Assembly: GCA_003135595.1 (NCBI GenBank)
Contig: PLCI01000104.1
Location: forward strand, 1 to 7,572
Source of the DNA: Acidimicrobiaceae bacterium
GTDB taxonomy: Bacteria > Actinomycetota > Acidimicrobiia > Acidimicrobiales > RAAP-2
Direction of reading: 5' to 3'
Length of the DNA stretch: 7,572 nt
Shown piece by piece: positions 1 to 5,809 of this stretch (position 1 is the first letter of the stretch; each line of letters begins with the position of its first letter). The translations under genes were made by a program, and so were the position numbers. Below the pieces are notes generated by a model. The model saw only the letters and a list, made by a program, of their open reading frames with translations. It was not told the origin of the DNA and did not search any database.

Positions 1-2186
1 GACCGGCGCAGGTACCAGTTGGAGACGTCGTCGATCAGCGACGCGATGGCGACCGCCGCGGCGAGGGGCTCGTAGCCGTCGAGCGACGCGCTCGCCGCCT
101 CGGTCGCGTGCTCGAGGCGTGAGAGCACCCACCGGTCGAGCTCTGGCCGCTCGGCACGCACCGGGATCTCGCCGCCCGCGGGGTCGAAGCCGTTGATCGA
201 GGCGAACGTCATGAAGAAGCTGTAGGTGTTCCACAGCTTGACGAGGGAGTCACGCGTCGTCGCGTCGATCGCCTGGAGCGAGGTCCTCGTCGGCGTCCAT
301 GGAGAGCCCTGCACGAACATCCACCATCGAAGGGCGTCCGCGCCCCGTGTGTCGAGGATCTGCCAGGGGTCGATGACGTTGCCGAGCGACTTGGACATCT
401 TGCGGCCGTCCTCGTCGACGATGTGCCCGAGGCACAGCACGTGGCGGTACGGCACCTCGTCGAACACCAGGGTGTTGACCGCGAGCAGCGAGTAGAACCA
501 TCCGCGCGTCTGGTCGATGGCCTCGGCGATGAAGTCGGCCGGGAACTCGAAGGCGTCCTTCGACCCCTCGATGTGCGGGTACCCCCACTGCGCAGCGGGC
601 ATCGCGCCGGAGTCGAACCATGCGTCGATGACGGGCAGCACCCTCGTCGCGGTCTCGCCACAGGTCGGGCACGCGAAGGTGACCTCGTCGATGACGGGGC
701 GGTGCGGGTCAATGCCCGACACGTCCGTGCCGGTGAGCTCGGAGAGCTCCGCGCGCGAACCCACGCAGGTCACGTGGCCGGACGTGCACCGCCACACAGG
801 CAGCGGTGTCCCCCAGTAGCGATCCCGCGACAGCGCCCAGTCGACGTTGTTCTCGAGCCACTCGCCGAACCGACCGTCGCGGATGTGCTCGGGATGCCAG
901 TCGATGCCCGCGTTCTCACCGAGCAGGTCGTCACGCCGCTGGGTCGTCGCCACGTACCAGCTGGGCTTGCCCCAATACAGCAGCACGGTGTTGCAGCGCC
1001 AGCAGTGCGGCACGGAGTGGTCGTACCACTCGGCGCGCTCGAGCAAGCCACGCCGGTCGAGCTCGGCCACGATCCGCTCGTTGGCGTCGCGGACGCCCTG
1101 GCCCGCCAGCCACGCGACCGACGTCGTGAACCGCCCGTCCTGGCCGACGGGGTTGAGCGTCGCGAGCCCGAACTCCTTGCCAACCTGACGGTCGACCTCG
1201 CCGAATGCCGGCGACAGGTGGACGAGCCCCGTCCCTTCGTCGACGGTCACGTAGTCGGCCGGGACCACGACTCCCGCGTCGCCATTCTCGATAGGCAGGT
1301 CGCTGAAGGGCCGCTGGTAGCGCAGGCCGACGAGGGCGGTGCCGGGAACGGTGCCGACCACGACGGCTCCGTCGCCGAAGACGGACTCGACGAGGTCAGC
1401 CGCGACGACGGTGCCGTCGACGACGGCGTAGGTCAAGGAAGGATTGATCGCCACGCCCACGTTGCTGAGCAGCGTCCACGGCGTGGTCGTCCAGACGAGC
1501 AGCGACGTCGCGCCCGTGGGCGGCGACACCGCGGACTCCTCGATGGCGAGCCGGACGTAGGCGGCGAGGTCTGCCTCCTCGGTGTAGACGTCGGGCTGGC
1601 CGAGCTCGTGGCTCGACAGCGGTGTCTCGCAGCGAGGGCAGTAGGGCAGCACCTTGAGGTCCTCGTAGAGAAGCCCCGCGTCGAAGATCGTCTTCAGGTG
1701 CCACCACACCGAGTCGACGTACTCGGGCGCGTAGGTCCGATAGGCGGCATCGAAGTCGACCCAGTAGCCGATCCGCCTCGTCAGCTTCTCGAAGTCCTCC
1801 ACGTAGACCTCGACGGACTCGCGACACAGCTCGACGAACCGCGCGACACCCACCTCTTCTTCGATCGCGCGCTTGCCCGAGATCGCGAGGCGCCGCTCGA
1901 CCTCGACCTCGACGGGCAGCCCATGGGTGTCCCAGCCCGCCCTTCGCTCGACGAAGCGGCCGCGCATCGTCTGATACCGACAGAAAAGGTCCTTGTAGAC
2001 GCGGGCCCACACGTGGTGCAGCCCCGGGCTTCCGTTGGCGGTCGGCGGGCCCTCGTAGAAGACCCATCGCGGCGCGTCGGCGCGCTGCTCCACGGAGCGC
2101 TCGAAGATCCGATGGGCAGCCCAGCGCTCGAGCACGTCGGTTTCCACCGACACGAAGTCGGGGTTCTGGCTCACGGGGCGGAACAC
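1..2186 (-). CDS. ileS: Isoleucyl-tRNA synthetase, IleRS2 type (C-terminus off window)
   Basis: Class I aminoacyl-tRNA synthetase that charges tRNA-Ile with isoleucine in the cytoplasm. The frame is open for 728 codons from a GTG at 2186 to the window edge. Motifs in order: FYEGPPTANG (43-52); GLHH at 55-58 where the HIGH signature belongs; AGWDTHGLPVE (83-93); editing-domain threonine-rich WTTTPWT (232-238); editing loop GTGLVHLSPAFGEVD (318-332), keeping the final Asp; WALSRDRYWGTPLP (450-463); KMSKS (596-600); and the start of the anticodon-binding domain, SNWYLRR, at the edge. Cysteine pairs at 183/186, 395/398, 467/474 and 506/509 look like zinc knuckles. The motif spacing and the GLHH form fit the eukaryote-like IleRS2 branch, usually a little over 1,000 residues, so roughly 300 residues are missing on the left. 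The GTG at 2186 is chosen because AGGAGA lies just upstream; an in-frame GTG at 2174 is too far from it. No frameshift or stop is seen. Confidence 0.97.
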   Translation of the reverse strand, partial: MFRPVSQNPDFVSVETDVLERWAAHRIFERSVEQRADAPRWVFYEGPPTANGSPGLHHVWARVYKDLFCRYQTMRGRFVERRAGWDTHGLPVEVEVERRLAISGKRAIEEEVGVARFVELCRESVEVYVEDFEKLTRRIGYWVDFDAAYRTYAPEYVDSVWWHLKTIFDAGLLYEDLKVLPYCPRCETPLSSHELGQPDVYTEEADLAAYVRLAIEESAVSPPTGATSLLVWTTTPWTLLSNVGVAINPSLTYAVVDGTVVAADLVESVFGDGAVVVGTVPGTALVGLRYQRPFSDLPIENGDAGVVVPADYVTVDEGTGLVHLSPAFGEVDRQVGKEFGLATLNPVGQDGRFTTSVAWLAGQGVRDANERIVAELDRRGLLERAEWYDHSVPHCWRCNTVLLYWGKPSWYVATTQRRDDLLGENAGIDWHPEHIRDGRFGEWLENNVDWALSRDRYWGTPLPVWRCTSGHVTCVGSRAELSELTGTDVSGIDPHRPVIDEVTFACPTCGETATRVLPVIDAWFDSGAMPAAQWGYPHIEGSKDAFEFPADFIAEAIDQTRGWFYSLLAVNTLVFDEVPYRHVLCLGHIVDEDGRKMSKSLGNVIDPWQILDTRGADALRWWMFVQGSPWTPTRTSLQAIDATTRDSLVKLWNTYSFFMTFASINGFDPAGGEIPVRAERPELDRWVLSRLEHATEAASASLDGYEPLAAAVAIASLIDDVSNWYLRR

Positions 2187-2190
2187 GGGC

Positions 2191-2196
2191 TCTCCT
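2191..2196 (-). promoter_or_regulatory. Shine-Dalgarno site of ileS
   Basis: On the minus strand AGGAGA is followed by 4 nt and then GTG. The spacing is short but usable. It decides the start at 2186 over the in-frame GTG 12 nt downstream. No T-box core (AGGGTGG-like) is present in the 84-nt leader region, so tRNA-Ile-responsive T-box control, known for ileS in some actinobacteria, is not supported here. Confidence 0.6.
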
Positions 2197-2226
2197 GGTC
2201 GGTTGGGTCGCAGAAGCCTACTGACC
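2197..2226. repeat. Imperfect inverted repeat in the ileS/GNAT intergenic region
   Basis: GGTCGGT (2197-2203) and ACTGACC (2220-2226) are complementary at 6 of 7 positions, with 16 nt between them. In ileS mRNA the second arm would end directly beside the Shine-Dalgarno sequence, so a leader hairpin could affect ribosome access. The arms are short and the loop long. It could be chance or a DNA operator. Confidence 0.25.
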
Positions 2227-2258
2227 GTCCCGTGCGAGTCTCATGAAACACCCCGTCG

Positions 2259-2264
2259 TACGAT
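2259..2264 (+). promoter_or_regulatory. Putative -10 box for leaderless GNAT mRNA
   Basis: TACGAT matches the actinobacterial -10 pattern TANNNT. It is separated by 6 nt from the GTG at 2271, so transcription would begin at or next to the start codon. No Shine-Dalgarno sequence is present before that GTG. I see no good -35 hexamer at the usual distance. The box overlaps the 8-bp palindrome TCGTACGA (2256-2263). Confidence 0.55.
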
Positions 2265-2270
2265 TCGCTC

Positions 2271-2759
2271 GTGCCCGACGGCGACCTCGTCATCTCCCCA
2301 GAGGCGTTCGACTCGCCGGGCGTCCAGAGCATCGTGCTCGCTGCCCTCGACGAGTTCGACCACCTCTACGGCGCAGGGAACCGGGGCGCGCACGATCTCG
2401 GGGCGCACGACTTCGACCCGCCGCGCGGCGTGTACCTCGTCGCGCGTGCCAGCGACCACCTCGCCGGCGGCGTCGGCATCCGGCCCATCGTCGACCCCGA
2501 GCTACACGTCGGGGAGGTCAAGCGCCTCTGGGTCAGGCCTGACCTGCGGCGCTCGGGCGTCGCCAGGCGCCTGATGGAGGCGGCCCTCGCAGAGGCCGTC
2601 ACCCGCGGGTACCTCGAGCTCTACTTGGAGACCGGTCCGCGACAGCCCGCGGCACGCCAGCTCTACGAGCATCTCGGCTGGGAGCGCGTGGACGCGTTCC
2701 CCGAGGGCGCCCACGTCCACGACACCGGGTTCCGATTCCACCTCGCGCTGGCGAGGTAG
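2271..2759 (+). CDS. GNAT family N-acetyltransferase
   Basis: A 162-residue single-domain protein of the Gcn5-related family, which moves an acetyl group from acetyl-CoA to an amine. Motif A runs through KRLWVRPDLRRSGVARRL (84-101), where RRSGVA at 93-98 is the R-x-x-G-x-A pyrophosphate-binding loop of acetyl-CoA. Motif B is seen in ETGPRQPAARQLYEHLGW (120-137), typical of small stand-alone GNATs. The length is normal for the family. The start is a GTG with no Shine-Dalgarno sequence, placed 6 nt after a -10-like TACGAT, suggesting a leaderless transcript; the protein begins MPDGDLVISP. It is divergent from ileS and convergent with the DUF885 gene (5 nt between stops), so it is probably a single-gene unit. 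The substrate cannot be read from the sequence: antibiotic, polyamine, amino acid or protein N-terminus are all possible. Confidence 0.9.
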   Translation: MPDGDLVISPEAFDSPGVQSIVLAALDEFDHLYGAGNRGAHDLGAHDFDPPRGVYLVARASDHLAGGVGIRPIVDPELHVGEVKRLWVRPDLRRSGVARRLMEAALAEAVTRGYLELYLETGPRQPAARQLYEHLGWERVDAFPEGAHVHDTGFRFHLALAR

Positions 2760-2768
2760 CGCGGCTAC
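2756..2768. terminator. Small palindrome across the two convergent stop codons
   Basis: GTAGC-GCG-GCTAC is a perfect 5-bp stem with a 3-nt loop. It contains both the TAG of the GNAT gene (2757-2759) and the TAG of the DUF885 gene (2767-2765 on the minus strand). Beyond an internal loop, GGC (2750-2752) could pair with GCC (2771-2773). There is no T-tract on either side, so it is at best a weak bidirectional terminator. It may arise simply from two facing TAG stops. Confidence 0.3.
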
Positions 2769-4462
2769 GAGCCGTCCCAGCGATCGAGCTCGGCGCGGAA
2801 CGGGTCGAGCCCCATCGGCCCGAGTCCGAGCGCGTGTGCGTGGAAGCGCTTCAGGTCGAAGCGGTCACCGAGCCTTGCGCGAGCGTCCGACCGCGAGGCG
2901 AGCCACACGCGCTCGCCGACCTTGTAGGAGATCGCCTGTCCGGGCATGCTGAGGTAGCGATCCACCTCCGAGGCCGCCGTCTCGGGGTCGGTGATCGCCC
3001 GCTCCTCGAGCAGCGCCACCGCCATCTGCGGCGTCCAGGGCTTCGACGAGCAGTCCCCCAGCTCGCCCAGCTCGCCGAGGTCGCTCGGCGCGGGGAACCC
3101 CAGGTGCAGCCCAAGGTCCACGACGATCCTCGCGGCCCGCAGCGACTGGCCCTCGAGGTAGCCGAGCTCGTCGGCGGGGTCCGCGAAGCCACCGAGCTCT
3201 TCCATGAGCCGCTCGGCGTACAGCGCCCAACCCTCGCCGTGGCCGCTGATCCATGCCTCGAGGCGCTGGAAGCGGGTCAGGCGGTCAGCAAGGAGCAGCG
3301 CGCCGGCGCCCTCCAGGTGGTGGCCCGGCACCCCCTCGTGGTACCAGGTCGACGCGATGCGCCACCACGGGAACCGTGTCCGGCCGAGCGTCGGGTACCA
3401 CGTGGTGCCCGGTCGCGACAGGTCCTCGCTCGGGGTGATGTAGTACGGCGCGGCCGCAGAGCCTTCCGGAGCGAGCCGCGCGTCGCAGCGCCGGATCCGC
3501 GGATCGATGTCGAAGTGAACGCCGTCGAGCGACTCGATCGTCGCGGCGGTGAAAGCCTCGAGTCGCTCGATGAGCGCGTCGGTGCCCATGACCGCGCCGT
3601 CGTCCTTGGCATCGAGCGCGTCGGCGACGTCGGCGAGCCGCGTGGCCCCAGGGAGGAGCTCGCCCGCGAGCTCCCACATCCGCTCGTTGATCCGCTGGAG
3701 GTCCTGCCATCCCCACGCGTAGACCTCATCGACGTCGAGGTCCGCGCCAGTGAAGTACCTCGCCCACCGCACGTAGCGGGCCGAGCCGCATGCCTCGACC
3801 TCGGTCGCCTTCGGCGCGAGGTCGCCCTTGAGGTACTCGCCGAACTCGCCGCACGCGGCGTCGGCGTCCTTGGCCGCCGCGCGCAGCGCGTCGGGGTCGT
3901 CGGACCGCGTCGCGAGGGGCTCGGCGAAGCGCTCGTAGGCGCCTGTCGCGTACAGCCGGGCCTGCTCGGCGATGCCGAGGAGGTGGCGTCGCGGGGGCAG
4001 CTCGCCCTTCGCTGCGATCGACTCGAGCCCGTCGCGCCACGTCGACAGGGCGTGGCGGATGGCTGCGAGCCGCGCGCGGATGTTGCCCAGGTCCTCTTTG
4101 GTCTCGGCCGACATGAGCTCGAAGACCTGCCGGATCTCGGACATCGGGGAGTTGATCACGCCGATGGTCCGGGCGAGCTCGCCGGAGCCCTCGAGCTCGC
4201 CGCGGGTTGCCAGGCGCTCGGCGATCACTGACATCGCGATGCGATCCACGTCGTCGATGGGCGCGATGGCCCGCAGTGCCCCGAGGGACGAGCGCGAGAA
4301 CTCAGCGTCGCGTGCCCAGCGCTCCTCGGAGAACTCCGGCAGGCGATCGTCGTAGCCCTTGATGCCGAAGTACGTCGCGATCACCGGGTCGAGCGCGGCG
4401 TGCTGCTCGACCAGCCGGTCAGCGAACTCGAAGAGCGGTGATCGCGCGGCGTCCAGTGCCAT
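2765..4462 (-). CDS. DUF885 family zinc metallopeptidase
   Basis: A 565-residue protein of the DUF885 family (PF05960), predicted gluzincin-type metallopeptidases whose substrates are mostly unknown. Zinc-site motif: WYHEGVPGHHLE (373-384), with the H-E-x-x-x-G-H-H pattern (H375, E376, H381, H382). The next conserved block, ISGHGEGWALYAERL (405-419), should carry the remaining acidic ligand. The C-terminal family signature is YLSMPGQAISYKVGERVW (503-520). The length is typical and all expected blocks are present. No signal peptide or membrane segment is seen, so it is probably cytoplasmic. The frame stays open upstream to 4564, but the ATG at 4462 is chosen for its strong AGGAGG and because the extension is arginine-rich and runs into the HAD gene. 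It is the third gene of the putative peroxidase-HAD-DUF885 operon, starting 26 nt after the HAD stop. Peptidase activity and substrate are inference. Confidence 0.92.
   Translation of the reverse strand: MALDAARSPLFEFADRLVEQHAALDPVIATYFGIKGYDDRLPEFSEERWARDAEFSRSSLGALRAIAPIDDVDRIAMSVIAERLATRGELEGSGELARTIGVINSPMSEIRQVFELMSAETKEDLGNIRARLAAIRHALSTWRDGLESIAAKGELPPRRHLLGIAEQARLYATGAYERFAEPLATRSDDPDALRAAAKDADAACGEFGEYLKGDLAPKATEVEACGSARYVRWARYFTGADLDVDEVYAWGWQDLQRINERMWELAGELLPGATRLADVADALDAKDDGAVMGTDALIERLEAFTAATIESLDGVHFDIDPRIRRCDARLAPEGSAAAPYYITPSEDLSRPGTTWYPTLGRTRFPWWRIASTWYHEGVPGHHLEGAGALLLADRLTRFQRLEAWISGHGEGWALYAERLMEELGGFADPADELGYLEGQSLRAARIVVDLGLHLGFPAPSDLGELGELGDCSSKPWTPQMAVALLEERAITDPETAASEVDRYLSMPGQAISYKVGERVWLASRSDARARLGDRFDLKRFHAHALGLGPMGLDPFRAELDRWDGS
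3059..3076. repeat. 9-nt perfect tandem duplication inside the DUF885 gene
   Basis: CAGCTCGCC occurs twice head to tail. It encodes the repeated GEL in DLGELGELGD of the DUF885 protein, in a loop between conserved blocks. It is in frame, so the gene is not disrupted. This is probably replication slippage in a tolerant loop. Confidence 0.6.
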
Positions 4463-4466
4463 CGGT

Positions 4467-4472
4467 CCTCCT
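4467..4472 (-). promoter_or_regulatory. Shine-Dalgarno site of the DUF885 gene
   Basis: On the minus strand AGGAGG is followed by ACCG and then ATG (4462-4460). It is the best ribosome binding site in the window and fixes the start of DUF885. It lies in the 26-nt gap after the HAD stop codon, fitting independent translation initiation within one operon mRNA. Confidence 0.75.
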
Positions 4473-4488
4473 GAGGTCGCGAACGACG

Positions 4489-5199
4489 CTACCAATGGCG
4501 GTTGAGTCGCACCTCTCCGCTGCCGCCCCCGACCGCGGTCGACCCGAACTCGGCGGCGAGCCACGCCGCGTCGAGATCGGCGAGCGTGTCGAGCACCAGC
4601 GTGGCGCCTGCAAAGGCGGCTTGCCCGCGCTCGTCAGCAGTGGGCACCGCGACAATGCCCATGCCGGCATCGGACGCGGCCAGGACGCCCGCCGCCGAAT
4701 CCTCGAACACGAGGCACGAAGCGGGCACGACCCCGAGCAAGGTGGCCGTCGTAAGGAACACCCCCGGATGGGGCTTGCCGTACGGCTCGTCCTCGGCGGA
4801 GTGGATGACCTCGAACTCGCCGTTGAGCCCGAAGTGGCGCAACGTCCTGTCGATGAGGCGTCGCGGCGTGGAGCTCGCGAGGGCGACGGGGCCGAGCGAG
4901 GCGCACAGGGAGAGCGCCCGTGTGGCGCCGGGGAGGAGCCGACCTCGCTCTTCCACGAGCTCGCCGACGCGGTCGAGCACCGAGTCGACCACGTCGTCGA
5001 TACTCGGTCCGACCCACGGCGCGAGGCCGTGGTAGTGGCTCACGACCTCTCGAACGAACATCCCCTTCGTCGTGCGGGTCGCGTCGGCGTCGATCGGCGC
5101 GCCCAGGGGCACGAGGATCTCGAGCTCGGCGGCGTGCCAGAGGATCTCGGAGTCAACCAGCAGCCCGTCCATGTCGAAGATGGACGCGGCGTAGGACAC
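4489..5199 (-). CDS. HAD-family sugar-phosphate phosphatase, HxpB-like
   Basis: A 236-residue haloacid dehalogenase-superfamily hydrolase, probably a cytoplasmic Mg-dependent phosphatase of small phosphorylated sugars. HAD motifs: FDMDGLLVDSE (8-18), with nucleophile D9 and acid/base D11; motif II Ser in ASSTP (108-112); Lys142 in YGKPHP (140-145); and FEDSAAG (165-171), with metal-binding E166 and D167. Residues 19-90 form a helical C1-type cap, including the stretch WVGPS...VLDRV...LVEE...LLPGA. As I remember it, E. coli HxpB (YniC), a hexitol / 2-deoxyglucose-6-phosphate phosphatase, follows the same pattern closely, so that subfamily is favoured; exact substrate is inference. The start is a GTG at 5199 with no Shine-Dalgarno sequence, 1 nt after the peroxidase TGA stop, so translation is probably coupled to that gene. 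The roughly 20-residue Gly/Arg-containing tail is the least conserved part. Confidence 0.93.
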   Translation of the reverse strand: MSYAASIFDMDGLLVDSEILWHAAELEILVPLGAPIDADATRTTKGMFVREVVSHYHGLAPWVGPSIDDVVDSVLDRVGELVEERGRLLPGATRALSLCASLGPVALASSTPRRLIDRTLRHFGLNGEFEVIHSAEDEPYGKPHPGVFLTTATLLGVVPASCLVFEDSAAGVLAASDAGMGIVAVPTADERGQAAFAGATLVLDTLADLDAAWLAAEFGSTAVGGGSGEVRLNRHW

Positions 5200-5200
5200 G

Positions 5201-5689
5201 TCAGGCAGGCAGCACCCGTTCGATCGCCGCAGTCAGCGCGGGGTCCTCGGGCGTCACGATCGGGCTGAACCGCTGGACGATCTTGCCGTCAGGTCCGACC
5301 AGGAACTTCTCGAAGTTCCACCGGATGTCGCCCGCGTGGCCCTCGCCATCGGCGACCTCCTCGAGCTCGGCGTAGATCGGGTGGCGGTTCTCGCCGTTCA
5401 CCTCGATCTTCTCGAACAGGGGGAACGTGACGCCATAGTTCGTGGAGCAAAACGTCGCGATCTCATCGGCGGTGCCCGGCTCCTGCTCGCCGAACTGGTT
5501 GCAAGGGAAGCCGAGCACGCTGAAGCCACGGGACGCATACTTCTCCTGGAGCGCCTCGAGCCCGGTGTACTGCGGCGTGAGACCGCACTGGGAGGCGACG
5601 TTGACCAGCAGGAGAGCCTTGCCCTCGAACTCCTTGAGTGACGTCGTGTCGCCGCTGAGCGTATTGATCGGATAGTCGTAGAGAGCCAT
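5201..5689 (-). CDS. Glutathione peroxidase family protein (Cys type, probably thioredoxin-dependent)
   Basis: A 162-residue thioredoxin-fold peroxidase that reduces hydrogen peroxide and organic hydroperoxides. Signatures: LLVNVASQCGLTPQY (27-41), with peroxidatic C35 where animal enzymes carry selenocysteine; LGFPCNQFGEQEPG (59-72), with catalytic Gln69; FCSTNYGVTFP (80-90), where C81 is at the resolving-Cys position of thioredoxin-dependent members; and RWNFEKFLVG (123-132), with catalytic Trp124 and Asn125. It has the full length of bacterial members and no signal peptide, so it is cytoplasmic. The C35/C81 pair and likely actinobacterial host, which would not normally make glutathione, point to thioredoxin as reductant. 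The frame is open upstream to 6124, but the family N-terminus begins at MALYDYPI (ATG at 5689), preceded 6 nt upstream by TATCGT, so the mRNA is probably leaderless. It is the first gene of the operon with HAD and DUF885. Confidence 0.95.
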   Translation of the reverse strand: MALYDYPINTLSGDTTSLKEFEGKALLLVNVASQCGLTPQYTGLEALQEKYASRGFSVLGFPCNQFGEQEPGTADEIATFCSTNYGVTFPLFEKIEVNGENRHPIYAELEEVADGEGHAGDIRWNFEKFLVGPDGKIVQRFSPIVTPEDPALTAAIERVLPA

Positions 5690-5695
5690 GGCCGG

Positions 5696-5701
5696 ACGAT
5701 A
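5696..5701 (-). promoter_or_regulatory. Putative -10 box for the leaderless peroxidase operon mRNA
   Basis: On the minus strand TATCGT matches TANNNT and is separated by 6 nt from the ATG at 5689, the same geometry as at the GNAT gene. The 6 nt between contain no Shine-Dalgarno sequence. No convincing -35 hexamer is visible at 16-19 nt spacing. This would be the promoter for the peroxidase-HAD-DUF885 operon. Confidence 0.55.
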
Positions 5702-5742
5702 GTGGGAGGCACGGCGTCCGGCGTCGCCCGGCACTCGGCGCT

Positions 5743-5768
5743 CCTGACCATCGAACGTTATGGTCGGG
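5743..5768. repeat. Inverted repeat / hairpin candidate upstream of the M48 gene
   Basis: CCTGACCAT (5743-5751) and ATGGTCGGG (5760-5768) flank the 8-nt centre CGAACGTT. The inner 6 bp, GACCAT/ATGGTC, match perfectly. Counting one U-G wobble, plus-strand RNA would form a 9-bp stem. The right arm overlaps a -10-like TATGGT (5759-5764), so it could be an operator for the M48 gene or for the divergent peroxidase promoter. There is no T-tract, so it is not a terminator. Confidence 0.4.
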
Positions 5769-5770
5769 CG

Positions 5771-5782
5771 AGTGCAGGCACT
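5771..5782. repeat. Short palindrome AGTGC-AG-GCACT in the M48 leader region
   Basis: This is a perfect 5-bp inverted repeat around a 2-nt centre, 28 nt before the M48 start codon and 2 nt after the larger inverted repeat at 5743-5768. The loop is too small for an RNA hairpin, so a protein-binding site is the more natural reading. Short palindromes of this size can occur by chance. Confidence 0.3.
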
Positions 5783-5795
5783 GGACCGCACCTCC

Positions 5796-5802
5796 GAGAG
5801 GA
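5796..5802 (+). promoter_or_regulatory. Shine-Dalgarno site of the M48 peptidase gene
   Basis: GAGAGGA, with AGGA at 5799-5802, lies 7 nt before the ATG at 5810. It supports this start over the open frame extending upstream to 5702, whose extra 36 residues show no family similarity and run back to the peroxidase promoter. An ATG at 5803 is out of frame and stops after five codons. Confidence 0.65.
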
Positions 5803-5809
5803 ATGTCGG

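Noticed and set aside
423..2246. 607-codon open frame on the plus strand opposite ileS
   Set aside because: It is antisense to a clearly recognisable ileS with all motifs intact. Its product is rich in Arg, Asp, Val and Pro with no recognisable domain, as expected for the complement of G+C-rich coding DNA.
2187..2270. T-box riboswitch upstream of ileS
   Set aside because: The divergent gap is only 84 nt and no AGGGTGG-like antiterminator or antisequestrator core, or specifier stem, is visible.
2243..2542. 99-codon open frame from ATG 2243 overlapping the GNAT gene
   Set aside because: It is a different frame inside a well-supported GNAT gene. The product is mostly Arg/Pro/Ala with no motif, and no Shine-Dalgarno sequence precedes the ATG.
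2834..4231. 465-codon open frame on the plus strand opposite the DUF885 gene
   Set aside because: It is antisense to a full-length DUF885 protein with conserved zinc-site blocks. It has low-complexity composition (Arg, Val, Glu, Leu), no motif and no Shine-Dalgarno sequence.
4463..4564. N-terminal extension of DUF885 from 4564
   Set aside because: It overlaps the end of the HAD gene and is Arg/Gly-rich with no similarity to the family. The AGGAGG before the ATG at 4462 decides the start.
4438..5268. 276-codon open frame on the plus strand opposite the HAD gene
   Set aside because: It is antisense to a gene with all four HAD motifs, and its composition is typical of a shadow frame.
5702..5809. 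N-terminal extension of the M48 frame from GTG 5702
   Set aside because: There is no Shine-Dalgarno sequence before 5702, and the extension would cover the divergent promoter region. The ATG at 5810 has GAGAGGA at good spacing and begins where the family block begins.
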